Below, piece by piece: positions 44,736-56,424 of a stretch of DNA of 64,000 nucleotides. The notes beneath the pieces were generated by a model. It made no database searches, was not told the DNA's origin, and worked only from the letters and a program-made list of their open reading frames with translations. This DNA comes from Cryptomeria japonica (Eukaryota > Streptophyta > Pinopsida > Cupressales > Cupressaceae). Position 1 is the first letter of the stretch; each line of letters begins with the position of its first letter. Location: NCBI RefSeq assembly GCF_030272615.1, contig NC_081409.1:526926475-526990474 (forward strand), read 5' to 3'. The translations under genes and the position numbers were made by a program.

Positions 44736-45235
44736 TTAAGCATTCCACTGTACTATGTCATCATTACCTCCCCACCAACACATCACCCAATTATCCAATG
44801 TGCACGCCACATTGGATAAAGCATTCACCACCACATTTCCCCCTCTTCTAATGTGAGAGATTCAAAAATTCCTGGAAAAAATTAAGTTTTGATCGAATAA
44901 TAGAAATAAGTTTATTCAATCTCCAACTCATCGAAGCTCCTTTCACAATTGCATCTATCACCACTTTTGAATCTCCTTGTAAGTGCACTCTCGGAGTTTT
45001 CATGTTCTCAGCGAATTCTACCACTAATAAAGCAACTTGCACCTCTGCTTCATTATTAGTCCCATCTTGCAGCCTCTGCGCTCCTTTGAAAAGGATCTTC
45101 CCTTCCTCATCACGAGCCACACAACATGCACCTGAGATGCCCAGATTCCCTCTCCACGCCCCATCAAAATTTGATTTTGATCCACCCCTTCTCCGGTTTG
45201 GTCTATTTCTCCATCTCCTTATTATCCCCTAAAAT
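44736..45235 (-). pseudogene. LINE C ORF2 C-terminal RNase H
   Basis: FDGAWRGNLGISGACCVARD holds the first Asp region, TNNEAEVQVALLVVEFAE the Glu and HLQGDSKVVIDAIVKGASM the second Asp. A frameshift near 44860 precedes the C-terminal SHIRRGGNVVVNALSN, the His-x-x-Arg-x-Gly-N motif of RVT_3-type RNase H domains ending plant LINE ORF2. A stop near 44736 ends ORF2. Confidence 0.88.
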
Positions 45236-45270
45236 CAAAGGTTGAACCCTTGAGAACCCATGAGTGAGTC

Positions 45271-45287
45271 AAAATATTATAGTATTT
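45271..45287. repeat. LINE C target-site duplication, right
   Basis: aaaatattatagtattt, same 17 bases as 43580-43596. Confidence 0.8.
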
Positions 45288-45669
45288 TATAAATAGTTAG
45301 ATTAGGATTAAAGTTGTAAGGTTTAATTGTAGGGTTAAAGTTCACTTTAGGCTCATATTTCAATTACACTAAGATTATATTTATGCTTTAAACAATTAGT
45401 CTTGTAAGATAATACATACATAAGAGTTGTTCAATTAATTTTATTTCATTATAATTTTATATTATTATACAATATTATACTATATTATATTACATAATAT
45501 TATATTATAAAATATTATACTGTAATATTATATGATTATGGAAAATATTATAATATTAGATATAATGTTATAAAAATTAGAATATGATAAATATACCTTG
45601 TTTAACATTTTAAATTATCTAATTTACTAATTATTTATATATTAAATGTAAATTATATAAGTAATGTTT
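45288..45669. other. AT-rich spacer, no gene
   Basis: ATATTAT-rich sequence. A segment near 45650-45685 (aaattatataagtaatgtt) recurs near 45955-45985, a local duplication flanking the SINE. Confidence 0.5.
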
Positions 45670-45685
45670 AAAGTTATTAAATTAA
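45670..45685. repeat. SINE target-site duplication, left
   Basis: aaagttattaaattaa; one mismatch to 45868-45883. Confidence 0.85.
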
Positions 45686-45867
45686 AGCCTGAAGGGGCAG
45701 CTTAGTTGGTTAAGGGCTTTGGGTTCGTCCCATATAGGTCTTGAGATCGATTCTCTCTGCTTCAGGTTAAATGGTGCATGGTTCATTCAGGTTGGGCCAC
45801 CACTTCGAGTCACTAATCTATGTGACATTCCGTAGAGTTGGGGATACCACTGGGTCACAAAAAAAGA
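45686..45867 (+). mobile_element. tRNA-derived SINE
   Basis: 182 bp with polymerase III promoter elements: an A-box-like cagcttagttggttaa (about 45699-45714) and a B-box-like gagatcgattctc (about 45743-45755), a tRNA-unrelated body and an A-rich tail (caaaaaaagaaaa). Target duplications are aaagttattaaattaa (45670-45685) and aaagttatttaattaa (45868-45883), 15 of 16 identical. A T-to-C/A-poor B box suggests it is inactive. Confidence 0.85.
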
Positions 45868-45883
45868 AAAGTTATTTAATTAA
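45868..45883. repeat. SINE target-site duplication, right
   Basis: aaagttatttaattaa, directly after the A-rich tail. Confidence 0.85.
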
Positions 45884-46013
45884 GTATGAAAATTGAATTA
45901 TCTTAGTATATATCATTGAATTTAGTAAGCTTTGTTTGAAATGTATAATGAAATATAAATTATATAAGTAATGTATAAAGTTGTCAGATTAAATATAATA
46001 ATTAGATTTTTTT

Positions 46014-46027
46014 TAATTAATTAGCTT
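46014..46027. repeat. LINE A target-site duplication, left
   Basis: taattaattagctt, identical to 56040-56053, directly followed by the T-run that is the poly(A) of the minus-strand LINE. Confidence 0.85.
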
Positions 46028-46035
46028 TTTTTTTT

Positions 46036-47706
46036 GATTGGTAAAAGCCTGAGGCTAGAGAGATTTTATTAAATTATAATTACAACTCCATTCAATGTGG
46101 GCACTGGTAGGAAAGAATGGAGGGAAGAAAACCTCTGGTCTAGCCCAAATCCATTAATGGATCAGAAAATTAAAGCTGATAATAAAGAACATGATACATG
46201 AGTCCCTAGATAATGCAAATCTAGGTGAATCTTCTTGAAAGAATACTAAAGGATCATCCATACTTTTCCTTAGTGTTGCGTTTCAGCTCTTCCCTGGAGA
46301 TGATACCCTCGATCATGATTATCCACATAGCTCAAACCTGAATTCTTATTTTGCCCGGTTTGGATCTAACCAATCCACTGTTCTGCATAAGAACCTTATT
46401 GCTCCTTACAACCCAGAACAACGTTAGAATGTTTGTAATAATAAAAAATTTCTAAAAAGACAAAAGCTTGAAACATAAATTTCTAATTGATTATTAAAGA
46501 CAACTTCCCTTAGCTGAAACCAAGACTTAAAGCTTGTTGAGATAATACTTGCAAGAACCCTAATTCCTGCCATACAACAAAATACTACAAAAGTGTTAGC
46601 TAGAAAATATAGCCTCCGTTCTTTAATTGTCCGTTTGCACCCCCAACAAATAATCTATTCTGAGCCCTGGGAATACCCTTGCGGACCCCCATCTGTAATG
46701 CCCGGCATATACCAAAACATCCACTGAATAGCTTAAGAGGTGAGAGCACTATTTTCACATCCAAAAATGAAGGATATGCAATCAGAGGCAATTCTATTGA
46801 GAAGATTGGTCAGACATTTGTTCCCAAACAACTCTCCCATTTAGAACACTAAAAATTATTTAAACATAGAGAAACCTACCAACCATTACCGATCTAAATC
46901 ATAGCGGTCATCCATCTTAATTTGAAAAACCTTCCTTTCATAAGACACAAACCGCTTTGCTTATGAAAACCTGCCAATAGAGTGCTATTACTAGAAGATG
47001 ACCATATATATATACATATATATATGTGTGTAAATTTCTACATACATATATGCAATTATGTATATATATATATGCATATATCTATATAAGAAAACACACA
47101 CACACACACACACACATATATTTGTGTGTGTGTGTGTGTATGAATTTTGATATAGGAATTTAATAAAGATAAAGCGGAGAGCAGAGCATTATCATTTCTA
47201 GCCCAGAGCTAAAGGAGCTTCTTGATGAAAACTCCTTTGACAAAAAGCCTTAGGGATTTGAAAATCTTCCCTATAGACAGAATACCATCTATGCATAAGG
47301 ATAGTATGCTGCAAATGGAAGAACAAATACAAGAAGATAACTATATATATATATATATGTTGCTGGAACCATTTTGATCATAGATTAAGAGAGTGGAATA
47401 GAGGCTAAGATGACAAATAACACAGCTAAAACCATAAGCAGAAAACAGTGAGCTAGATAGAGAAAATCATAACTAAGTGTAAAGAGTATATAGATTAAAC
47501 ACCCATAAGTCTTTAAAATATTAGTATGAGATAGAACGAAAGCAAGACAAAATGGTTAAGAGTTTTAAAAGGTGACGAAAGGGAAAACCCTAGACAAACC
47601 CTTCATTAAAGGTCCAACAATTCCTTGCCCACAAATCTGATAGACAAAAAGGACCCAGAAAGGTAAGAAGGCCCCTCCTTCGGTAGAAGCCTCATCCTTT
47701 CCTTCC
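46036..47706 (-). other. 3' UTR of LINE A
   Basis: Non-coding on the minus strand, ending ctctagcctcaggctttt and accaatc before the A-run. No open frame with known similarity. Confidence 0.6.
46985..47145. repeat. (TA)n and CA/TG hairpin microsatellite
   Basis: (CA)n at about 47093-47115 is followed by atatattt and (TG)n at about 47123-47139, an inverted arrangement that can fold into a hairpin. It sits in the 3' UTR of LINE A. Confidence 0.8.
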
Positions 47707-48330
47707 CTACTTATGATGGCGCCTAGTTCCCGAGCACTCTGGTTTTAGTGAAGAGGGGGAGGCAGAAGAGGGAGGAATTGGCATATCATCCGGGATCACT
47801 GTGATGTTCTCAGATTTGAGGTAATTGATAAACCATTTGTCACGCGGGGGCTTTTTAACCTGCAAGAGCCATAAAAGGAAGGAAAAATTCCTGCTCCTAA
47901 TAGGGCTATAAGCTTCAAAGGCCTGAAGATCCTCTATAGCCAGAATGGGGAATTGTGGCACCAGTTTATTCATCCTGATAAGGATATCGTAATCCCGAGG
48001 CTTTGGAGCATAAAGTTTTTCATCAATGTTGACCACCACCCTCTCCAATTCACCCAACATTTCCTTTTTGAAGACCTTTTTGCAAAGTTTCACCACTACA
48101 TTTATGTATTTCTCAAGATGCATAGCTATTGCTAAGAACATCGCTGCGATGTCTGGATTAGCTCTGGTCCGGTCCTCATTTAAGATATAATCCCTCCCTA
48201 AGGTTTTCATAACAACACCGATAACTAGGGGATTCGGGTGAACCAAAATGCCCTTCAATCTCTCCTCTTTGATTTCCCCTACAAAGGCCATCTGCCATTT
48301 TAGCCCTAGAAGTCTTAGTGGAGTATCCAT
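47707..48330 (-). CDS. LINE A ORF3 candidate, 207 residues, unknown function
   Basis: An uninterrupted frame from ATG 48330 (MDTPLRLLGLKWQMAFVGEI) to TAA, between the RNase H end (49899) and the LINE's poly(A) (46028), so inside the element. Features: HPNPLVIGVVMKTLGRDYIL, AIAMHLEKYINVVVKLCKKV, RNFSFLLWLLQVKKPPRD and a Pro/Ser-rich tail (MPIPPSSASPSSLKP). No domain recognised. It is one of the few intact long frames in an otherwise riddled element. It may extend upstream through an intron or lost exon. Whether it is translated is unknown. Confidence 0.55.
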   Translation of the reverse strand: MDTPLRLLGLKWQMAFVGEIKEERLKGILVHPNPLVIGVVMKTLGRDYILNEDRTRANPDIAAMFLAIAMHLEKYINVVVKLCKKVFKKEMLGELERVVVNIDEKLYAPKPRDYDILIRMNKLVPQFPILAIEDLQAFEAYSPIRSRNFSFLLWLLQVKKPPRDKWFINYLKSENITVIPDDMPIPPSSASPSSLKPECSGTRRHHK

Positions 48331-48779
48331 CTGAGCTAAATAGAGGATAAACTGGGACCTCGACCAAACAGTCTAAATATAGCAAGAGATTTAATGCTTC
48401 ATGGAAAACAACTCATCCAGCCATAGAGAAAAGCAGGATGCAGATAAATGATCGATATCGGATGGTCAAGATGCAAATGGAGCAATCTCAAGGATATAAG
48501 AAATAATTACCGCTGACTAAAAGCATACAAGCAAAGGATACTTATGCCTTCAATCACAATAGGAGTGTCACATCCTCATTACTAGAGTACCGTCACATTG
48601 GTACTAATCAAGGAGGAGTTGCTGTCAAAGGACATCCGAAAAAGAAAAGCCAAAGCTTAAGATAAAAGCCAAAACATAAGCTAAAACAGCCAAAGCTTAA
48701 TGCTAAAAAGGCTATACTGAGCCTAGAAGGCTTAGAGAAGAAGATAAGGCCAACTCTGAAGGGATTAATAAAATTTTAT

Positions 48780-49545
48780 TCCTATTAATATGCAATGAAT
48801 ATGTAAATATAAATACCTATATATCCATGTATATATATTTTAGTTGGAATGATATATATGAATACATGTCTATATACATATGCATATTCCTATATACCGT
48901 TGCATACTGCTAGTCATAAAATCTTACGTATCATCTAATACTATATATCAAAAATATATATACATATGAATAGATATATGTGTATATCTATGTATAATAT
49001 TCATGGTTTATATATATACAAATAACTCTATACTTTATGTATATAACCATATTGATATCTAGTAGGGTATAAATAAGTTTTCGATTATGACTTGAATGCA
49101 TACCTATATATATAACATAAACTGCTAATCAAATTATAGGTGTTAATTGTATACCTATATAATGAGAGGGTAGGCAAATATATCGATATAGGTGTATATC
49201 TATATATATATGTTTGATTGTTATATACATATACATACATATATACATATATACATATATATATACATATATACATATATATACATACATACATATACAT
49301 ATACATATATATATACATATATATATACATATATATGTATATATATATGTATATATATATGTATATGTATATATATATATGTATATATATATGTATATGT
49401 ATATGTATGTATGTATATATATGTATATATATGTATGAGTGGCTGAGAATATATAAATTTATATGTATATACATTTACCTGTATGAATTTGTATGGGTAT
49501 GACTATATATAAACCCGACTCCCATGAATATCATCATATATATAT

Positions 49546-49601
<56 letters not shown>

Positions 49602-49642
49602 GTATATATATGTGTGACACTATAGATATATATGTGTGACAC

Positions 49643-49683
<41 letters not shown>

Positions 49684-49795
49684 GAATATGAATATATGTA
49701 TCTATATCTAAATGAGAGTATATATATATGTGTGTGTGTGTATAAAAGTGAGTATATATATGAATATATATGATGGTTTTGCCTAGGATTTTAAA
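48780..49795. repeat. Compound TA/ACATAT microsatellite block in LINE A
   Basis: About 1 kb of (acatat)n, (gtatat)n and pure (ta)n runs (for example 49540-49592 and 49644-49681), with tgtgacac twice between runs (49612-49640). All long open frames here encode Ile/Tyr repeats and are artefacts. It separates ORF2 from ORF3. Confidence 0.9.
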
Positions 49796-49898
49796 TTCCA
49801 TGCCTGCTGCTCCTAAGTAAGCCAGCTCAGCTGATCAGCTATTTCCTTGTTTACATGTGATGTTGTCCAACATTTAAGAGAAGACCTAAGAAAGAGCT

Positions 49899-52800
49899 TC
49901 AGGGAAGATGAATGCCATCCGCTCCCAAGTTAGCTAACTCATCAGCCCTTTTGTTGCCTTCCCTATAGATGTGATTGATCATGAATCTCTCAAAACCTTT
50001 GCATAACTCAATGGCCCATGTCAATAGAGAGTTGAGTCTCCAATTGGGCATACTACCTTTTCTTAGAGCATTGATAAGAATTGATGAGTCCCCTTCAACA
50101 TCCAAATTCTTCACTCCCATTTTTTTGCAAAGATTAAGGCCTTCCATTAGGGCAACCAATTCAGCCCAATTATTAGTCTTGTTACCTATAGGGTGAGCCC
50201 TGAGGGAAATTTTATTTTCTTCATAGTTATGGATAGAGCATCCTATCCCTGCCACCCCTGGGTTGCCTCAAGAGGCTCCATCAAAGTTTAGCTTCAACCA
50301 TCCCTTACCTGGAGGTTGCCACTTACATGTAGCTCTTTTCCTTAGATTAGCTTCAGGGCCATCCCCAATAAAGGGTGGGATGGATAGTCCCTCCCATATC
50401 CCCTTCATCTTCTCATCCCAATAAGTTACTGTAGTATTCTTCTTTAGACCGAAGTTGATCAAACTATTGATTTTTTCGATCATAAGAGCCTCAATTTTAT
50501 TGATTACCCAATTCACCTCTAATTTATAATATTTGAAAAGATGTCTATTCCTTTCCTTCCGCAAATCCCAAATTATGGAAGATGGAAGAGAAATCCATAA
50601 GCCTTCAAATAGATAGCCTCTTCTTAGGATGGGCCAAGATTTGAGCATTCCTTAAATAGTTTGGGGAAAGGCAGAGGACTAGCCTAGTTTTTGGGTAAAC
50701 CATACCCAACATTAGTTTGCATAGTTGCAATTGAGGAGGAGGTAGTTTGTGTCTTCTTCATCCTTTTCACAAAGAGGGCATCTACTAGGTCCCTCATACC
50801 CCATCCTCCCGAATTTATCAGCATTCAAGAGCTTATTCTGGAGAGCAAGCCATGTGAAGACTCTAGCCTTGGGTAAGCAATACCTGTCCCAACAGAGTTT
50901 CAGAGGCAACTCAGTCTTGGGTCTAAGATGAGCTTTAGTGATGTGATAATACCCATCCTTGGAGTTATATTCCCCATTCATGGAGCCATCCCACACAAGC
51001 CTATCCTTGCCTACACTAAAGGAGATGTTTCTCTCTCTAAGAATTACCATGAGTTTGTGTTTGTCCCTTACAGGGATATCCTCATTCTCTCTGACAATCC
51101 ATTGCCACCCCGCTCCATCCTCTGAGGGGGAAATGTAGTTCCCAATCAATTTCCCTCTATTTGATTCTAGGAGTTCTCTTGTAGGCTCAAATTCATGGAT
51201 TTCCTTGATCGCCTTATACCCTCCCCAAGAGTCTGACCAAAAAAAAGGCATCTTTCCCTGACCTTAGGTTCCAAGTGAGTTTATCTGTGATAATATTTCT
51301 ACATTCCAGCATAAAGTTCCATATGTAAGAGCCTCTTGGCAGATTTTTTTCTCTAAATATCTGGATAGGGTTATCTTCATTAAAGTATTTATGGTACAAG
51401 ATTCTAGCCCATTTTAAATGGGAATGTCTGAACATTCTCCATACTAACTTAGCCCCAAGGGCCTTGCTTTGGTCACAAATATTTTTAATGCCGAAACCTC
51501 CTTCTTCTTTTGGTCTACAAATCTTATCCCAAGATAGAAGTGATAATTTCTTATCTTCAGTGGCACCTTGCCAAAACAAAGTCCTAAGGTGTTTATTTAG
51601 CTCATCCCATTGTTTTGCCGATAAATTGTAACAAGAAAGATGGTAAATGGGCATTGCTGCCAGAACTGATTTAACCAAGGTTGCCCTGCCTGCCGAGGAT
51701 AACCATTTCCCTTTCCAAGTGTTAATTTTCATCTTGATTTTTTCCACCATGTGGTCCCATGACTTAGATGTTCTGTTTCCCTTATCCAGAGGGATGCTTA
51801 AATATTTTCAAGGGAGGAGACTAGGCTTGATCTCCAAGACCCTACATATCTCTTCCTCGGATGTGGATTCTATGTTAAACATGAACACAATTGACTTCTC
51901 CAAATTGACCTCTTGACCCAAGGCTTCCATATAGGATTTGAGGATACCTTTGAAGGCCCTTGTTTCCCTAATGTCACCTTGCCCAAAAAGCATTGTATCA
52001 TCAACAAATTACTGGTGGGTAATGGGAGTTAGACCACTGATATTGGGAAAACCTATGATTCACCCCTCTACCCCAGCCTTTGAGATAGACCTACCAAGAT
52101 CCTTTTCCATAATGATGAAAAGGAAAGGAGACATAGGGTCTCCTTGCCTAAGGCCCCTAGAGCTACTAAAAAAACCTTCAGGTGTGCCATTGACCATGAC
52201 AGAGAATTTGGGGGTGGATATGCATTCAAAAATAAGGTTGATCCAAGATTTGGTAAAGCCAAATGCTTCCAAACATTTGCATAAAAATCTCCAATCCACT
52301 TTGTCATAAGCTTTGCTAATATCTAATTTGACCAGCATGCTTGGTGCTCTATTAAGCTGGACCAAATAAAAAGCTTCCTGAGCTATGATTACCCTGTCAT
52401 AGATTGATCTATCAGGCACAAATCCTGTTTGTTCTTCGCTAATGATGATAGGGAGAATTTTATGAAGTCTAGTTGCTAGAGTTTTGGTAAGTAGTTTATA
52501 AAGGGTATTACATAGGGCTATGGGTGTATATTCATTAAAGCTATCAGGTTTCTCTTTTTTTGGAATCAGAACTAAGAAAGTATTGTTGATCTCCTTCAAT
52601 ATCTTACCTGAGTTTCTAACACCTTCTAAGGCCTGTGTTATCTCCGGACCCATAAATCCCCAGCATTTTTGGAAGAAACTAGTTGGGAAGCCATCTGGGC
52701 CCAGAGCCTTATCTGGATTCATTTTCATGAGGGTAGATTTGACCTCCTCCTCTGTAAACTTCTCAAGCAGACATTTGTTGTGTTATGCATCAATGAGTTT

Positions 52801-54088
52801 TATAATTTTTCTAATTATATTATGTTTGCCTCTAAGGTTTGAACCAGCAATATTGTTAAGGATGCCTTCAAAAAACCTTACTGCCTCCGCTGCCACCTCC
52901 GATGGGTCTACCAGATTTACTCCTTGGTAGTTCTTAATGTTAGAGATTCGGTTTACCCATCTTTTCTGCTTGGTGTTGTTATGAAAGAACTTTGTGTTAC
53001 GATCACCATCTTTCAACCATGTTTACCTGGATTTTTGTCTCTAGAAGATTTCTTCTTTAGCCAGAATCTTTTCATACTCTGTTAGTAAAATGTTTTCCTT
53101 TAAGAAGAGAGGTTCATCCATCCCTTGATCCAAAACTTCCCTATTAACATCCTTGAGGTCCTTTTCTACTAACAATTTCTTATCAAAGATGTTATCGAAG
53201 TGCTCTCTATTCCACTCCAAGAGCTTCCTTTTGATTACCTTTAGTTTGTTTGCAACAATATACATCTTTGAGCCTAAGAATAATGATTCACTCCACCATT
53301 GTTCAATCAGGTTGATGATGTTATCATCCTTATACCACATGTTCTCGAATTTGAATGGGCAGTTTCTTGGTCCTTGATCTGCCTTAATGTTAAGTTGGAG
53401 TGGATAATGGTCAGAACCGGATAAAGGTAGGATCTTTGCTTCCATAGTGTAATTGAAACTCATAAGCCCATTATGGATAAAAAAACCTATCGAGCCTTTC
53501 AACAATATTTTTAAAGCCTTTCCTCTGGTTGTTCCAAGTAAAGGTGTTCTCTGTTGTTTGGATTTCCAACAAAGAATTCCGATTGATCCAATCATTGAAG
53601 TCCAATGCCACGGTAGGTAGCTTGTTACTACCTCCTCTTTTGTCCGATGCCTTAGTGATGGCATTAAAATCTCCTCCAATAATACACATCGCATTTAGAT
53701 TGTCTCTTAAGAAAGTCTCAAGTTCCAACTAGACTTGAGCTTTATCCCTGTTCTGTATAGGACCATATATATTGATCAGGTTAAATCTTAACTTATTATT
53801 ATAGCAGTTTACCTTTCCACCTATCCAATTATGTTTTATCTTTGATGGTGTAAAAGAGGAATGTCTAGGATCCTTAATGATTTCTAAGCCTCCTAAAGCC
53901 CCTTGAGCTAGGGAATACTTTAGTTTTCTAAAACCTACTTTCTTTTCAAAGAGGTATATCTTGGTTGAGTTCATTTTAGTTTCTTGGATTAGAATTATGC
54001 CTAGTTTTGATTCAAATATACATCATTTTATGATATACTTCTTGTTAGGGGCATTCATGCCCCTAACATTCCATGATAAGAGCTTCAT
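49899..54088 (-). pseudogene. LINE A ORF2: endonuclease, RT and RNase H
   Basis: Start ATG at 54088 (MKLLSWNVRGMNAPNKKYI). Endonuclease: ILIQETKM and CIIGGDFNAI, with SGSDHYPL ending the domain. A frameshift in the A-run near 53483 leads into RT: TWLKDGDRNTKFFH, MNPDKALGPDGFPTSFFQ, LVKLDISKAYDKVDW, GLRQGDPMSPFLFI, then FVDDTMLFG preceded by an in-frame TAA (52009-52011). A second frameshift in the A-run near 51240 leads to a zf-RVT-type zinc-binding domain (RCPLCEKDEEDTNYLLLNC) and RNase H (KLNFDGAS, WAELVALMEGL, VEGDSSILINAL, NHIYREGNKRADELANLG). It ends at 49899. RNase H on plant L1 ORF2 is known from the literature (archaea-like RNase H). Confidence 0.92.
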
Positions 54089-54411
54089 GGCTCAGTGGGG
54101 AGGAACTTCCCCTCCCCTACATTAAATAGTGATGAAATTTTGGGTTGGCCCATAGCTTCCCCATCTTTGGCTCTTAATTCAGCAAGGGATATCCTTCCTC
54201 TCCTTTTAATGGGCTTGGTGCAGTCAGGAGAGTCTTTGCTCTCCTATGTATTATGGATGCCTAGAATGTTTGGGTTCTCATTTTCCAAATTATCCAGGTC
54301 AATGAATAATTCTTCTATTTCCATATTAACTCTGGTTCATTCCAATAAGTTTTTCACATATAGCTCCCTCCACCTTTCCAATTCTTTGGAGTCACAAACC
54401 TCATCAACAAA

Positions 54412-55940
54412 CTATTCCATTAATTCATTAACTACTTCTTCCCTAATAAAGTTGGCAATAATGTTGACTTCCGTTTCTACTTGTTCTTTATGTTCGTCTT
54501 CTGCCACCACTGGTTCACTATTATGGGATGGGCTATATTCCTTTCCTCCCCCACTTTCCTCAATATCCTTATCTTGTGTTGTTGGTTGTTCATACTTAGA
54601 TCCTTTATCATGAACAGGGGGACACAAATCCTTCACCAATGGTTTCTCAGAATGAAATAATTTTACTTCTGTTGAAAACCCCAGGGGTGTTAATGATAAA
54701 TTATCCTTCTTCAATATCCTCAACATCCTTGGTTTCCCCAATATGCCTAGATGGCAAAGGGATTTCCTCAACCACAAAACCCCCCTTTTCTAGATTAAAA
54801 CTAATGTCAACCCCAAGAATCCTACTGGATCTCAAATAAGAAGGAGGTAGAACTGGAGTTGATGCAGGGTCTAGATCGAGAATCCCTTTGAAGAATTCAC
54901 AATAGATAAGGAAGGACAACACTCCAGATTTAATCTCAGTAGGTTTTAAGGTTTTAACACTAATGTCCATATTAATTATCATCACACAGTTCACATACTT
55001 CCTATGTTTATCACCAAGTTCTACAAATTTGCCAATGTGTTAACCAATTTTCCTAATAATTTCAATATCCATTAATTCAACTGGTAGGTTAGGTATCAAT
55101 ACCGGTATACCTATCTTTAGAGATTGCATCTTATTAGGATTAAAATCCAGAATCCAATCTAAAAAACAAAAATCAAAACCTTTGAAAGTCGGAGATTTAC
55201 CTGTTAAGAGTTCCTTCTTGTGTCTTGAATTACCACAATCAATATACAAAAAACCTTTGGACATGATAGCTATATGTACTATCCAATTGAAGGATGACAT
55301 AAACCAATCTGCAATAGCCTTCAATGAGATTCCAAGACCCTACCATCTCGCAAAAATTCTGAAGGCTTTGCGAGATTGTTGAATCCGCTTAACCAAATTC
55401 TCATTAATCTTTAAAATATTGACCAAGTCTATGTTAGGGTCCCTGTTTGAACCCGATCCCGCCATTAAGGGTTTAGGAGGCAGCAGGGATGTCTTACCCT
55501 TGCTAAAAGAATCTTTAGGTTCAGAATGAGTTTGAGCCGATCTTATGGGTTTATTAATTTTTCTTCTATTATTATTTTCTGAAAAAAAGCATAGCCCAGG
55601 AATCTGGTTTTAAATAATGTTCCTCAAGATTTTGTAGCTGATTGAACTTATTGAAAGTGGTCGACCTAGAATTTCCTTGGCCGCAATCCCTGCCATTTGC
55701 AGCCCTTGGAGGGTTTTTCATGGCTTCCCTACGAGCCCTCCTAGGTTTCACCACTTGCCATTCTGTATGCTCCTGAGGCAGGGCAGCCCCAATCCCCGGG
55801 TTACCATAACCGAGCACATATTTAGTCCGCTCAAAAACCCATTGTTGGTGGAGAAGATCTGGCAATTTCCTTAGAGGAAATCGGGATGAAAAAATTGCTC
55901 GATGCCTTTTCTGTTTATTTTCGCACATTTTTGCTCCCAC
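54412..55940 (-). pseudogene. LINE A ORF1 (DUF4283-type)
   Basis: RNA-binding protein of the LINE. N-terminal part 55940-55572 contains EHTEWQVVKPRRARREAMKN, as in LINE D. The DUF4283-like centre is at 55324-55040: ADWFMSSFNWIVHIAIMSKG, FLYIDCGNSRHKKELLTGK, IGIPVLIPNLPVELMDIE. Then HRKYVNCVMIINMDIS and a variable acidic C-terminal part ending at VVNELME (54412). No zinc knuckle is evident in this copy. Three frames are used, so at least two frameshifts. Confidence 0.7.
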
Positions 55941-56039
55941 GAATTACTTAACAAGCCATTAATTTAATTATGTTGAATAGGATAAAGATGATGAAAATTC
56001 TTTATCCTAGTGAATGAAGAATAAAAGGAGCTATGCATC

Positions 56040-56053
56040 TAATTAATTAGCTT
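56040..56053. repeat. LINE A target-site duplication, right
   Basis: taattaattagctt, perfect 14-bp match to 46014-46027. Confidence 0.85.
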
Positions 56054-56260
56054 ATTAATAATATTTATTATATTAAATATAAGTTATATAATTTATTGTT
56101 CATATTAAAATATGAAACTATTGTGTTATATAATATTTATTCAATTTTTTAATAAAATTTATTTAATTATTTAATATAATATTGTATATTGTATATTATA
56201 TTTTTTTATTATATTATACTATTATATTATTATGTTCTAATTAATAACAAAAACAAATTT
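56054..56260. other. AT-rich junction between LINEs A and B
   Basis: Mostly A and T with tatattata words and a 7-T run at 56201-56207. The 3' end of LINE B probably lies near the right edge; I could not fix it or find its target duplication. Confidence 0.5.
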
Positions 56261-56424
56261 TAAGGACTCGAAACCTTTAACATAGGAGCATAAAATAGTT
56301 CATCAAAAAGCATCCAGATCTGCTAGGAACAACTTACAAAATGACTGGCAAAAACTAGTCAATCGAAAGGACAACATACGAAAGGAACAACAGAGCAGAA
56401 AAAACCAGAGAAAACACAACACAA

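Larger units (their letters stand above)
43597..45270 (-). mobile_element. LINE C, 5'-truncated L1 copy with target duplication
   Basis: A 1.67-kb minus-strand insertion with a short poly(A) (T-run at 43594-43602 on the plus strand) and a 17-bp target duplication. It contains the end of ORF2 (RNase H) and then a further open frame before the 3' UTR. 5' truncation is the usual outcome of target-primed reverse transcription. Because the duplication bounds it, the downstream frame belongs to the LINE and is not flanking DNA. Confidence 0.85.
46028..56039 (-). mobile_element. LINE A, essentially full-length L1-type element (10 kb)
   Basis: Bounded by a perfect 14-bp target duplication. On the minus strand: short 5' UTR, ORF1 (to about 54412), ORF2 (54088-49899: endonuclease, RT, zinc-binding domain, RNase H), microsatellite-rich spacer, ORF3 (48330-47707), a 1.7-kb 3' UTR and poly(A) following aataaaatctctctagcctc. 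Ten kb is long for a plant L1; the extra length is all downstream of ORF2. Many stops and frameshifts show it is old. Confidence 0.88.

Noticed and set aside
44848-45120. Host RNase H-like gene
   Set aside because: It lies inside LINE C, bounded by target duplications, and lacks a start consistent with an independent gene.
45686-45760. tRNA gene
   Set aside because: A and B box-like motifs are present but there is no good cloverleaf, and the unit continues into a SINE body with A-tail and target duplications.
49085-49801. Ile/Tyr-repeat open frames on both strands
   Set aside because: Translations of TA and ACATAT microsatellites.
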